Shown here: one piece after another, positions 51,001-63,300 of the stretch
Layout of the letters: every line of letters starts with the position of its first letter
How positions within the stretch are numbered: position 1 is the stretch's first letter
Source: Casuarina equisetifolia
Taxonomy: Eukaryota; Streptophyta; Magnoliopsida; Fagales; Casuarinaceae
Assembly (NCBI GenBank): GCA_028551475.1
Contig: CM052355.1
Location: forward strand, 11,396,129-11,460,128
DNA: 64,000 bases
Direction: 5' to 3'
Translations under genes and position numbers: made by a program
The notes under the pieces: model-generated
Told to the model about the DNA's origin: nothing
Seen by the model: the letters and a program-made list of their open reading frames with translations, nothing else
Databases searched by the model: none

Positions 51001-53737
51001 AGTGAGGCAGTGAGAATTGAAATTTTCTATTTCCAGAGAATAAGGCAAAAGAGAGCTTTGCAAGCATCACAGCTACACCTTTGACCACATGAGTGAAATA
51101 CCGGCAACCACGTACACTTTACTACTTCTCTTTCAAAACATTAGAAGGGAGACAGAATATAAGCCGTTCAAATTAATCGACAAGATACAAGTGCAAAGCT
51201 TAATTTATTTTATCGAATGAATCATTTTCCAACATCTAAGGAGTAACTCAATTTTGAACAAAACCAAAAATAGAACAAATGATCTAAATTGCTGCACCTT
51301 TGACCACATTAGTGTAACCAACACCTGGTATATTTTACTTCTTCTGTTCCGAAAGGTTATATTAGGGACAGAACAAAAAAACCTTTCAATTTAATCGCAA
51401 AGACACAAGTGTAAAGCTTAATTTATCTTATAGAATGATTCATTTTTCAACTTCTACACATTAAGTCAATTCTAAATATCAAACAGAATAAATAATTTTA
51501 AACACAATTATCGTCTGAAACGATTCGAAATAATGATTTAGAGAAACTAACATTATCGAAGGCTCTACTGAGCTGTCGTAATAGATCGACAAGGCTGTGG
51601 CTAAGAATCCGCTGCCTTCCAACGCTATAGAATCCCTTTTTGCAAGATTCCACGTGAACGACTTTTCCATTACAAAGCTTCACCTGATTGATCACAAAAC
51701 AGCTTCTCAAAGTTGTCGAAATTGCATTCGGCACCAAACACCATAGGAGGACATAGATGCGGAGAGATAAGGAGAAATGATGCATTTATGCATGGTTGGG
51801 TGAGTCCAGGAAGAAGATCTTACGTCAAGGGAGAAAAGACGATCATCCACTGAAATCTCATCGACATGCCGACTCATCACTCTCCTTATAACTGCAACAT
51901 TCATAGAAACGACAAACTGAATAATTAACCTCCACGATCGAAAAAAGGACCAGCGGAAGAAAATGCTTGAGGAAGCCCCACGAAAATGCTATTTCTTTTT
52001 TTTTTTTTCACAACACCAAAGCGAAAGGGACTATTTTGCATGGTTTCCATGAAATGTGTCTTTCAGGTAACAAATCTCATTTTGAAGCTTAAAGCAACAT
52101 TTTCTCAGTTCCAGAAAAGTCCGTTTGTTTCTGGCGAAAATGTGAGACGCAAGGAAAATCGTAACAATGATTGAGAAAGTAAGCCAAAATACTTTGATAT
52201 AAAAAAAAAATAAAAAAATAAAAAACAATGAAGAGTTTCCTTTCACTTCCTTCCAAGCTGTTTTCAAAAGCTGTGAAGAGCCTCTACATACAAACATGCA
52301 AAGAGAAAGAGAGAGGAGTACATTGGAGAGGGGAAGTGAGGTGAGAGAGAGAGAAGAACTCGTAGAAGGTCCCGAGCTTGGGGCAGGAGTGGCTAATCTC
52401 TCCCTCTTCCTCAGTCACCGCTTCTTGCTTGGCCCCTGTGGCGGTAGCCTTGGGGGAAGCGGATTTCTTCGTGGACGCAGGGGCGCCCTTATCCTGCACA
52501 CCGAGAGCATTTTTACCAGCATCGGACTTCGAAGCGTCCTTACCCGTCGCCGCGTCGCCAAAACTCGTCGTGCAGGCGACAATGTCCAGCAGCCTTCTGA
52601 CGTGCGCCAGGGCTCGCTCTTCATCGTAGGCCTCTGCAAAGGCGTCGAGAGTGTCAGTGAAAGCACAAGGCTCGTCTGCGTTAAAGCCGGTAAGTCAGTA
52701 AACGGCGTCACGGGTTGGCAAGTCTACCTTCCACCAAAGTGAGGACGCACGGCTTCAGCGCGGAAACGTCTACCGTGTCTTTTAACCGTGGCCCTCTCAC
52801 CTGTCAAATTTCAAGAGCGAAATACCTCATTTACCCCTCCTGTTACCTTATTTTTAACAATCATCTGAAGCGACATAAATCACTGCATGGGGACGGGGAA
52901 ACGGGGGGACTGTAATTTGCTGCGAGAGATAGGGATATTATCGTAATTTTTAGATTGTCGAGGAAAAACTATGGACGCGAACGGCTAACATGTCCTGTTC
53001 CGGGTTTTTTCCACACAGATTAGAGGAGGAAGCTAGACGGAAGGCTCCTCGCGAATTTGGATTCAAGCAGTGAGAGTGAAAGCAAGTGAACAAAAGAAAA
53101 GGCGTGCCGCAGTAGGACTTTTACCTCATGCGACAGGGAGAAGTTGGTGACGTTGCAAGTTTCGGTGTTCACGGACAAGAGCCGGCGAACATCTATAATC
53201 CTGTCCGTCGAGATCCCCTGTCAAGGATTCGATGTCAGTAGTACAGAGTAATATCCAAATTTCTGAAGGAACAACAGGGGATATGATGCTCAGGTTGCTA
53301 ATTTGCTAGTTAAATTAGTGGTGCAAACTGCAAAAAAAGGGTTTTATTTCCAGCACCAGCCAATGAGCTAATGCGGAACAGCGTGGCGAGACTTTACTAT
53401 GTTTAGGATGCTACAAGATTTAAGCTTTGACGAGACAAATCGATATTGCCGACTCAATCCACAATAATTGGTAATAAATCGGGAAAGAAGAGCACAGAGG
53501 TTGAAGAGCAACAAACCCTTAAAACAACATGAGTTTCGTCGGGAAGGTTTACAGTGATATCCATGACAACGGGAAGAACTGCAAAGTCACGTGCTTAGAT
53601 GTTAGAAAGACAATACAAGAACAAGAACAAGAACAAGCTCAAGCTCAAACTTTATAGATTTGTAACAGGTTCCTACTCTTGTCTTCCTTCTTCTTCTTTT
53701 CACCCTTTGCCTTTCCCCGACTGTTTCTCGGCGCCAT
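40988..53737 (-). CDS. REC1: REC1-type CLU/TPR protein (REDUCED CHLOROPLAST COVERAGE 1)
   Basis: REC proteins help set the fraction of cell volume given to chloroplasts. Twenty-three exons, all in phase: 53737-53677, 53578-53517, 53217-53125, 52800-52728, 52633-52322, 51891-51824, 51683-51552, 50495-50454, 50341-49817, 49735-49578, 48880-48349, 48260-48198, 48103-48002, 47530-47213, 46628-46536, 46435-46334, 46196-46092, 45860-45727, 45526-45343, 45193-45062, 44740-44628, 44022-43935, 43129-40988. Total 5634 nt, 1877 residues. It begins MAPRNSRGK plus a Lys-rich run; a ubiquitin-like CLU N-domain (about 21-97) has [14 protein letters not shown]. The CLU region has [21 protein letters not shown] and [14 protein letters not shown]. 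TPRs span about 880-1110. Exon 23 encodes a 713-residue low-complexity tail, Pro-rich at about 1560-1660, ending with the conserved [14 protein letters not shown] block. Wording favours Arabidopsis REC1 (At1g01320) over TSS/REC2. Confidence 0.96.
44999..45031. repeat. (GA)n microsatellite in a REC1 intron
   Basis: An uninterrupted GA dinucleotide run of 33 nt in the intron between exons 20 and 21. Confidence 0.9.
51072..51505. repeat. Tandem duplication, ~218-bp unit, two copies, in REC1 intron 7
   Basis: cacctttgaccacat, caagtg-aaagcttaattta and gaatgattcattttt-aac recur in order with a 218-bp period (first at 51076, second at 51294). Copies are moderately diverged. The duplication makes up nearly half of this 1056-bp intron. 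Confidence 0.85.
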
Positions 53738-56700
53738 TTTCGACCTCCGGTGGATTGAATAGCTGCAGGTTTACAACTCTGTTAAGAAGAGGGATTCATT
53801 ATCTTATCCAACTGCGTATTATTCGTCATTCGGTGATTATATAGTGATTAAGCAATCAAAACGAAGCCCAAGCACAACCAAACAAGTTCTCTTCTAATTT
53901 TAAGAACAACGAAAAACATGTGTTCAAACATTAAAACAAAAAACTGCAGAAGGAAGCCTCTCACGGACATGGGAAGGTTGGAGATGATTACCAGGCACTA
54001 GACCAGAAAGTCTGAAGAACTTCTACGTATTGAAGAAGAGAGAGTAATGGGTTTTTATCTACTTCTAAGGTTCGGAAGAAAAGTAGCAGCCACAGGAGCT
54101 ACTGAACCACACCAACAATGTGAAAAATCATTAATATAAAATGTAAAAAGCGGTAAGAGATGGTGTTCCAAAGTGGAGTTCAGCAGTTGGTGGATAATGA
54201 GGAGGGCATAATAACTATCAGGACTTCAGATGCTGGGAACCGGCGCTCTCGTCCTCCAGAAGAAACGGGAATGATGATGGGGGAGGAAGAGATGTAGGAA
54301 TAGATGGGTGTGATAAGGAAGGAAAGGTGGAGATTTTAGAGTCAGAACGGTACATGGCAGTTTTTGGCTTATACAGAATGATTATCATCTTCTGAGATTT
54401 TTTATTTTTTTATACCATAATACGTACATGGTATTTTGGGCATAAAAAATTCCACATACTTTCATACATGAACTGGGAACGGACAGGCGGCTGCGGCATT
54501 TGCAGCAAAAGGAAAGACTGTGGACCACTTCCTTAATCAGACAATCGCAGCCGCCCATTCTCCTGCCACTGACTTTTGTAACAATTTTATTATTATTTTT
54601 TCGTGTTGCATAATACACAACTGCGAAACACAATACGTCCATCATTCCATAGGATAGCTGCTAAAAGGATTTGCATTAGACATTTATACTGCAGTTGAGG
54701 ACTTAGTTTGTTAAAACAAAAAACAACATCCATTGGTGCAAGCCAATTTCGATTAAAAGTAAATAAGAGGCTTGCACATTTCAGAACGAACAATCTAGAA
54801 GTCTGTAGTCCTAAATGCTTCGTTGCGTGCCATGTGGGTGGAGATCCCACCACCATATTCTTTGGAGCATGTTCGGTAGATAAATTGACACAGGCCTCTC
54901 AAGTCTTTGTCTCCCAATATCGAGAAACTAATTTTCTTTCGTTTTCACGTATAATACATATACAATTATACAAGTCATCCGCAGAAAAAATGTTTCCGAC
55001 GATCACATTACAAAGTCTTCTTCAGGTGCGATTTTGAGCAGTAGATTACAAAAAAACGCAGAATTGGTGAAGAGAATTTCAATAAAAATGGTAATTACTT
55101 TGAGTATGCAAATTAGCCGGTCAAGTTTGGTGCGTGTTTGCTGAATTCTAGAGTGTTGCGTGACACGCTATTCTAACACTTTCTTTGGGGAGAAAAACTC
55201 TTCATTATTTCCGTGGCTTAGAATTTTTATAGCAATATCAAGAAAATCAACCAAAACTTTTGTCAGATACTGGAATGATTTTGTTTTGCAAATGCGCAAT
55301 CTTGACTATGGGAGGGTTTGTCCTAGTTCAACAAGATAATGTCCTAGTTCTTGACCAAATGAAAATGGGTTCCATTATTGAAAACGAAGCTTACCAAACT
55401 GTTTCAAAGGCCACCAAAGCCTACTCAGGATCCATGTAAACTTTGGTGATCAAAAAAGAATCAGACCTAGTTTTTCATGGATCAGCTCACTGGCGTCTTA
55501 AATGAAGATTCACCACTACTTATCCTAGAATGATGATCTATCCTCAAAACTGAAAGATGAGTGTGTTGAGATCTTCCTCGGGAGCTTTCCAGGCTATTAG
55601 ACCAGTGGTATTTCACCTATCAAATATTTTGCTTTCTTTTGCAAAAAGTATGTTAGAGATTGTCTTACATTAATTTTCCATTACGGTGTTAACCACTTTC
55701 TTAGTAGCAGTATCCTTATTCCTTACAAAACATTTTGGAAAAATAGATCTACTTTTTATATGGTATCAGACCAAGTTTGATAGGTTGTGTTATGTGGATT
55801 GGTCCTCTTTGTTCAATTACTCCCTATTGCACCTCCAAATGACTGTTGGAATTCCTACTCCTTACAATGTTTTTTGAGAAGATAGGCTCACTTTTTATAA
55901 AATAAAGGTTTCAATAAAAAAGATGGATATGCCTAAGATAGTCAAAGAACCAAAAGCTTTAAAAACGGAGACTTCGTGGAGAGCATTAATTTGAATTCCG
56001 CGTACTAATTGCAAAACATGTGAGTCACCTACGTCTGATATGGTTTAAGATATTTTCCGTACACACTGATCATCTTCTTGGCTTCTTGCAAACGGTCCAA
56101 TAAAATTTTTAATAGATTTGTCGTATTTTTCCACGTATGTGTTTGTATTTTCCGCGCATGCGTTTGCTTGTTTTTAATTGCAAGGATCACGCTGTATCTT
56201 AACCACCATTAGTTTATTTTAATCATATTTTAACACGAGGAGATCAAGAATTACACAGTGGTGGTATTCATAAATCAAGATCTTTATTAGTATTTTTCTT
56301 TTAAACAATTGGCATAAAAAATATAAAGCATTAATCATTGATATGATAAAAATATTTATAGAAAAAAGAAGAAGTTTCCTAGCCTAACCATGATTACGTA
56401 TGTGCCATACAGACAAACCTACCGACTGTTGTGTGGGGTGACAACTTTTTGTTTTTTAATTATTTTATTTCTTATTTTCATTTTTAAAAAAAAATTATTG
56501 GACAAATTGGTTGGACTTCATAATGTAAGAACTGCTGGGTTAATGTATAATGTCGGAAGACCGCAAAAAGAAAATATATAATTTATTTTAATTAACAAAC
56601 ATGATGTTAGAGGTTTTCAGACATGCACGAAGATTATAAAGTGTTTTTCGATCTTATAGGATACTTTTTAATCTCCACCATTTTGCAATGAAGATATGAT

Positions 56701-58273
56701 GATGCTTGGACGGCTTATTGCAGCAATTATCCCTATAATCTTTAAACGAAAATCCACTCTTTAAACGAATTTTGAGTCAAGCAATGGCCACTAATGATTA
56801 GGGTTTCCAGCAGCATCTTGCCCACTTAGCAAATAAGTGGGGCGGTACCACAGTGTTCGATTAAGGTTCTTTTTAGACATCTGTCAACCATTTTTTCCAT
56901 AGATAGTGTCTTTCTAGTGTGTGACACGCGCTGATCAACTATAATTTAGTCCACATTATTGGTAAGACGAGTATCAAATTTGACAAACGCCAAGAGAGGG
57001 ATGGTCGATCCTATCCAATCAAATCGCTGTAATTTGCAAAAAATAAAATGACCAATAAACGATTCACAAACACCAAGACAATCTGGGAGTCCTGAACGAC
57101 AACTGATGACCCTAATTGGGACCAAACACACTCAGTTAATGGGAAGCCCTTTAAAATTCCTTTTTTTCTCCTTTAGTCGTCCACGTCATCAGCATCAAGT
57201 CTTTCTTTTCTTAATGTTAGTAATAGTGTGTGGAAGTTCCCCATTTAGTTTGACCAACCCAATGATTTTGATCCTGTAATTGTTTAACATTTTCAAATTA
57301 CCTCATTTGGCAGCCTCATACCCTAGCTGTTGTCTTCTGATGGCTGGTGGAGACAGGGGGGACCATGGCCCCCACATTTTATAGACATTACTTTTCTAAG
57401 AAAGACACGTAAATTATGGTATAGTTGTATCTTCCTCCTTTTCATGTTTTAGCTTTCTTTTTCTTCTTCCTTTTTTTTTTTTTTTTTTTTAATTTTTTAT
57501 GTTTGCAATTATGTCAAACCTCGATCGAGTCAAGGAAATTTCTGCTCGTTTGCAGAAGGCTTTATAACTATTTTTCTACTCCCTTGTTTGGTATTTGTTC
57601 AGCTATGATCTTTGAATGGTTTCGCATATAACGGAAAACCTGAAGCAGACTATAGAAAATTGGACAACTGCTAGAAATATTAGAAACTAACGAACAAATC
57701 ACGTAAGACAATCAGAGCAGTGTGCCGACTTCTTCAATGGATAAGTGAATACGTAAGCTAAACTTGTTCAGTGGGAAAGATTATCTGCAGTTATAAAATT
57801 GCAGATAAGCACTAATGATCCAATGCACATGCCGCGCATTCTTCAGGTCTAAAAGTACTGCTGTCCGCCATTGCCAACCAAATTCTGCAAAACCGCCAAT
57901 CCAATGCACCATCCTGGTTGTGCTTAGTGCACATTGTACAAATAATAATCTCCATTACATCCATGCCCCTTCTTGGTTTGTAACCCACGTAGATTGGCAA
58001 TGAAACACTGTCCTTCCCCGAATATGCCTTCTTTACGCATAGCACACCATGCACAATCCAATTTTACCACTCATCATCAAGATCAAATCCACCAATGACA
58101 GATTTACAAAGACCAGAACGTCATCGTGTGGGCGACTTCGGAAGTCAAAACTTGCCACAACTCGTTTTCCACATCAGGTTGCTACCTGGAAAGGAGAAGG
58201 TACTCGTTAATTCCCTGACATCATCCTGTACAAATAAAATAATTTGACACGCAAGAACGACAACTGAAGCCCA
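53738..58273. other. REC1 upstream region and unassigned spacer
   Basis: The first few hundred bases should contain the REC1 5' UTR and promoter. From about 54.4 to 58.2 kb I find no supported gene, RNA gene or complete element. Short open frames lack family matches and splice structure. 57,800-58,273 may be 3' UTR of the candidate minus-strand gene below. Confidence 0.5.
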
Positions 58274-58366
58274 TCAACTGAGTTCGGTGGGGCTGATTCT
58301 TTTCCTGACTCCTCCAATAGAATTACTCTGGGTTGTCACTAGATCACCGCTACCTTGCTCACGTTT
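58274..58366 (-). CDS. Candidate terminal coding exon of an unidentified minus-strand gene
   Basis: After a good acceptor (ttctgaattgcag, rightwards of 58366) a 31-codon frame runs to TGA at 58276-58274. Its product is polar and contains TTQSNSIGGVRKRISPTEL, which looks like a real protein C-terminus but matches no family I can name. A second possible exon lies near 58,840-58,780 (minus), reading TDSEVPPFSFPP between a tttgtag and a gtcttg. No start exon could be tied to them; the region near 60.0-60.15 kb looks like a 5' UTR or first exon. The exon call is tentative. Confidence 0.3.
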   Translation of the reverse strand, partial: KREQGSGDLVTTQSNSIGGVRKRISPTELS

Positions 58367-59609
58367 CTGCAATTCAGAACCATTAAGGATGCTTCATTTC
58401 AAGAAACAATATGAGCGAGAGTGATATTTTACCAAGCCACTGAAGCAGCAGTCAAACTAAGAATTTGAAATGTTCGAATATTTTCTACTTGTCCCAGGCA
58501 GCTCTACTCACATTTACATATTCTAATTAATTATAAAAGAGAGAGCCAATAAGTAAGCCACGGCCAACACAATAACACGACCAGCCCTGCTGATAATATG
58601 TCTTCTCTGGATGTTAGGGCTTGCTTGGACTACTCTGGTGGTCTTGTCCTCCCATATCCAAGCCCACTAAACAAAATTAGCTTTCCCGACCAATGCTACT
58701 AAGAATGTTAAAGGAGTACTCCTCGAAGAGAGACAATTCCTTGATCAAGACCTGAAACTGTAGCAATATGGGGGAAAACTGAATGGTGGCACCTCGCTAT
58801 CAGTTGCCACTGCAGCTACAAAAATTGGCAGTGTTTAAAATCAACTACGCAGGAGATAGGAAGAAAGGCAAGACCTTCCCAACCTCACCTTCTTATTTTT
58901 GTTAAATAGGTTACTTAAAACTTACATCTAGTGATTTCATCAAAGGAAATGCCACATTCATAAAACTCAAAAGCCCTTTGACAATGGAAAAGTTGTTCTA
59001 GCAAAGAAACTGAAAGGGACAAAGGTAATTAACATAAAACAGCGGATGGATCAGCATGAAGGTTTGATCAATGCAGGAAGCATATTGGCAGCTGACAGAT
59101 GTTTAAAGTAAGGGTATACATGTTTAATGTCGGGAGAAGTCTAGGTAGGCATTCAATACTAGATTGCAACCCACGCCTTTTTCATACAACCCTAGCCACG
59201 CTTCAGCGCAGCATATTTGCTATAGAAGAGGTTGCGCAAGTCGCAATGTTATAACTGTAACAAAGACAAGGGCCCTCTTCCTTTCCCACAAACTTCACAC
59301 ATTGTCACTGCCAACGCGATCTTCCTGCTCATACCTTTTACTTTTTCACCATCATATCCACAAAGCTTGGAATAAGAAAATATAACTAAACATGAGAAAT
59401 CATATAGAACAATTATTTGGGAGCTTTATTTAAGAAACATGGTGCACGGCTAATGAAACTCAGGAAACAACAAGAGTGTGTGGATAAACTAACATCAAGT
59501 TACGAACTCAAAACTAGTTTATACCCGACAAACCCAATGTCATTTCATTTCATGAGCCTTGCTCCTTCAATTTCTGACCGTATTTATATGACATTTAAGG
59601 CATCGTAAT

Positions 59610-59650
<41 letters not shown>

Positions 59651-60180
59651 AAGAAGATAAGGAAGAGGAGGAAGAGGTTTTCAGAACAAAACTGTAAGGA
59701 TCAGTTAAGGCTTTTACAAATACCCATCAGAAACAGCAATAATTCTTCACAATTTGCAGTATGATAACAATGACAGAAACAATGAATTACCAGCCAACGA
59801 TAACTCATGGTTCAGCTCAGCCAGACTGAATCTACAATATGTTGTAACAACAAGCTGAGGCATCACAAACGAGCCTTTTGAAGAGCATTTTGAATGCTGC
59901 GTAGAGATCACAGAATCTAGAACCCAGCAACTCAGAGGCCTCTCGAAGAGAAGGCCTGTTTCGCGGCTGTTGCGAAGGGTGTAGAAGAGCTTTTAAGCCT
60001 CTAGGGTTGGATTCTCTTTTGGGGAGACACCCTAAAACGACGGCGTCTCCTTCGCAGGGTGCGACGTCGTTTCCCACGCTCGAAACACTTTCACTTTTTA
60101 GTATACTCTCTCCATAAAGTCGACAAACATTTTCATTATTATCTAACAAAATTAGAGAAGTTCTGGGTTGGATTTCGACG
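58367..60180 (-). other. Possible body and 5' end of the unidentified minus-strand gene
   Basis: The minus strand at 60,150-59,830 is open for 105 codons and rich in features of plant 5' UTRs: an AACCCTAG telo-box-like word near 60,005 and two ACGACG-type palindromic words at 60034-60047 and 60061-60072. A stretch of intron-like, T-rich (minus strand) sequence follows towards 58.4 kb. No protein family is recognisable, so a non-coding transcript is equally possible. Confidence 0.3.
59611..59651. repeat. (AAAT)n microsatellite
   Basis: About ten uninterrupted copies of the tetranucleotide AAAT/AATA. Confidence 0.9.
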
Positions 60181-62571
60181 TATCATATTCGAAAAATCAT
60201 AGACCTTTTATGACGTTTCCGATATAAATTCTTAAAAACTTTTTTGCTCGTGTTCATGTCTCTCTCTGGCTCATCGTTTCTTTGTCTGCTAGGCGTGCCC
60301 CAGAGGATGCATGACAGTACTCCAAACATGTGTGCGGTGTAAAGGAGTTTGCTTGAAGGTTTGCATGTCATGGACCATGAGTCATCCATTGAGATGAGTT
60401 AGCTAAAGGGAGAGTTGCCTTAGTAGTTCAAATTGTCTAATTCCTTGGCGCTCTTAACCTGCCCGTTTGTTTGATTTCCATGAAAGACACTCAAAAACAG
60501 TTGGCGAGCTTGGTTCGTGGAATCAGTTTAATAGTTGGCTAGGTAATTTAGAGTCAACTCTCGATGGCTTCTGAGTAACTAATGGTATGGACTTAAAAGT
60601 TAGTGGATCCAACCGTAGGGTTTAATGCTTAATTAAAAGCTAGTGGAACCTAGAAGCCCATAAAATCATAAGTTAGGGAAACATAGAACCCCACAAGCAA
60701 ACCATTGATCAATAAATAAAATTTGACTTCTAACAAAACTATCAACCATAAAAAAATTAGTGAATATTCCAAGAGATTAAATATCTTAAATAATTATAAA
60801 TTTGATGATATGTGTTTTTAATCAACGTAATTAATTAATTAATTATACTATAAATAAGGATTTTTAAAATGGTTCACTTCAAGAACTAGGGATAACGATT
60901 CAGCTCGTCGTAGAGCTGTTTCTTTATCTAGATTGGCCCAAAATGGGTTGGGCATGAGCAAGATACCCCAGAGTGAGCTGGGCTGTCCTAACCAACATTG
61001 GATGGGCTAAGCTTAGTAAGAATCTAGTGAATGGGTTGGGTCGGTACAAATTGTCCTTGACTGGGTCGAGTTGGTTTAACTCGCCCCTGAGTTATTTGGA
61101 TTAGGTCAAGTTGACCAAAAACAAAAGGATTCTGCTGCACCAGACTGCTGACAGTTCGAACTCATGGAAGAATTGAGTTGATTCACGATGCCCTCGATGT
61201 TTTGAGCATCTGAATCCTGGTCTTTGATAGATTTGGAAGAAGAAGGCTTCGAAACATGGTAATCGGCAAAGGATTCTTTAATTTATTTTTATGGGAAAAA
61301 AAAAAGGGTAAACCATTTGTAGTTGAGAAAAGAAAAAAAAAAAATTTGTTTGGGTATTTTTTATGTGCTTTGAATTTTTATTGATTCTTACACCGGAATG
61401 CTAATGTTGCTTTGTAGGTAATTAGTGAATTGGCAACAACAAGTGAAAGAAAGAAAAAATCCTAGGAGCAATCAAATAATCAAAAAATTGTGAAAGTTAA
61501 GTGAGGAAAGAGAGACTTGCGATATCATGATATAAAGGCAAAAAACAAAGCCATTGTCCGTTAAGAGACAAATGCGTATTAAGCATATTTTTTTGGGTTC
61601 AAACGTTGAGTTCCTAGTTCAAGCATGCAAAAATTCCAACCCCAATCAATTAAAAGAATGTTATGTTTTTTAATCATCAACTTTCTTTAGAATTCCAAAC
61701 AAAAAAATTATCTTATTTAATCTTGTTTAATGAAACCACAATTAATCTTTTTTTTTTTTTTCCATTATTTTTGTTTGTTGGCTAAATCCAGTTCTAACTT
61801 ATTAATATGTCCTAATAGAGTATAAAAGCTGGAAGAGTAACTAAAGCATAAATGAGATTAATCATGGCATCTATCGTTCCTATTGGGAAAGTTATAGTTT
61901 CTTTCCTTAAATTGATACTTCTTCTTGTAAAGACATCACCGACTATTATTTATGACATCCCTCCAGCTACCATTTTACAATGAAAGGATTCATTAAGTAG
62001 TTGTTAGAGTTAAATTGATGACAAATTTCACAACGTTATCTACCCACGCATATTTTGCATTAAAATTCTAAACTTCCTCTACATTATCTTTGAAAGTCCC
62101 GTTTTGTGGTATTTAGTTATTAGAATTAATTTTTTGTTGCAATTAGCTTGCATTAAAATGGACAAAATTAGTTCAAATAATTTATATTTACACATTTTTG
62201 GATCCGAATGACAATGGGATTAAAGACCAGTCAATCATATCTTTTAAGGCATTCAAAGCTTATTGATTATACTCTCTGCTTTGAGGGTAACTATAGTGAT
62301 TGATTATCACAGTAGCCCATCATTAGTTAAAAGGTCCCATTCACTTGCCAACTTCCATAAGCCGAAGATGATTGCAGTTTCAGCGAAGAATCGCAAGACC
62401 CCCAAGGCAATCTTCTCCATTTTTGGACCCTTAAAGACCACGAAGTAGGCATTTGCTGTTCCTTTTACATGGGACCAAATTTGCCGGATTCAAAAAACAT
62501 TCTTCTTACGGTAAAAGGTCTAACCTGGGCCGCCAAGAAAGAGGAAACGAAAAGCAGGGGACTTGGGTGTC
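60181..62571. other. Unassigned AT-rich spacer
   Basis: I see no gene or complete element. At 60,940-61,120 there is a degenerate G/T-rich stretch built from gggttggg/tgggctg-like words, a low-complexity type often derived from old repeats. The rest is AT-rich. Confidence 0.5.
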
Positions 62572-62581
62572 TGCCACGTCA
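62572..62581. promoter_or_regulatory. ACGT-core bZIP-type element upstream of the ATX-like gene
   Basis: TGCCACGTCA is a G-box/C-box hybrid, a strong binding site for plant bZIP factors. It lies about 730 nt upstream of the ATX-like start codon, in a locally GC-rich patch (62,510-62,700) that resembles promoter sequence. Confidence 0.4.
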
Positions 62582-63300
62582 GCGGCTGGGTGGATCCGGT
62601 GGCGGTACGGAAACCCCCATCCAACCTCCCAAAATTTCGCTACGCGCGAGCCGCTTTTGAGTTCCTCCCTCCGCCCCCAAATCGTATTCCCAATCCTTGG
62701 AGCCAAAACAGTGATATAGAAGCTGCTTTTTCATGTTTTACTAATATTTTAATTTTAAATTTATAGAAAATATTCCCGTAACGAGTTATATTAGTCGTAC
62801 TCGAGAGTAATTAATAATATAAATAAGATATATTCATGTATTAATATTTATGTATAGAACCGGGTTGTTCTCCAGCACTCGTTCTTGAAGGACCGAGCAC
62901 CGCTCCAGCTTTCTCGCTCTGCGATAGAGTGGTTTCTTCAAGAAAGTTGTGTGCTTTTTTTGCGAGTGTTTGATTCTCTGCCTGCAATTGAACGATTGCG
63001 GGATCGTAATTCTTAGTTTGCTTTAGATATTCTCTCTGTGGTTTACGAGGCTACGGCAGCGTTTGAGCTGTAATTGGCTTCTGCTTTTCCTACCCCGTTA
63101 GGGTTTCGCTTCGAAATCTAGGGTTTATATTGAAATTCAGGTGGCTATTGTACGTTGTAGAGTCATCGCCGATTCAGGGGGAGGTGTACGGACGTGGAAG
63201 CTTCGGGATTACTTCTCTAATTTCTTCGAAATCGATTCGGTTTTTATGTGAAATTAGGGTTTTTCCGGACTTCTATTCGTCGACTTGGATGGTTTGAAAG
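62582..63300 (+). other. Promoter and 5' UTR of the ATX-like gene
   Basis: This is non-coding sequence leading to the ATX-like start codon. From about 62,860 it has the pyrimidine-rich character of a 5' UTR, including two tagggttt words near 63,110. No upstream splice site is obvious. Confidence 0.5.

Noticed and set aside
52296-52742. 148-codon plus-strand open frame
   Set aside because: It is the antisense shadow of REC1 exons 4 and 5, whose minus-strand reading matches the family.
59164-59608. Two short plus-strand open frames
   Set aside because: No family match or splice structure; they lie in sequence that looks like intron of the possible minus-strand unit.
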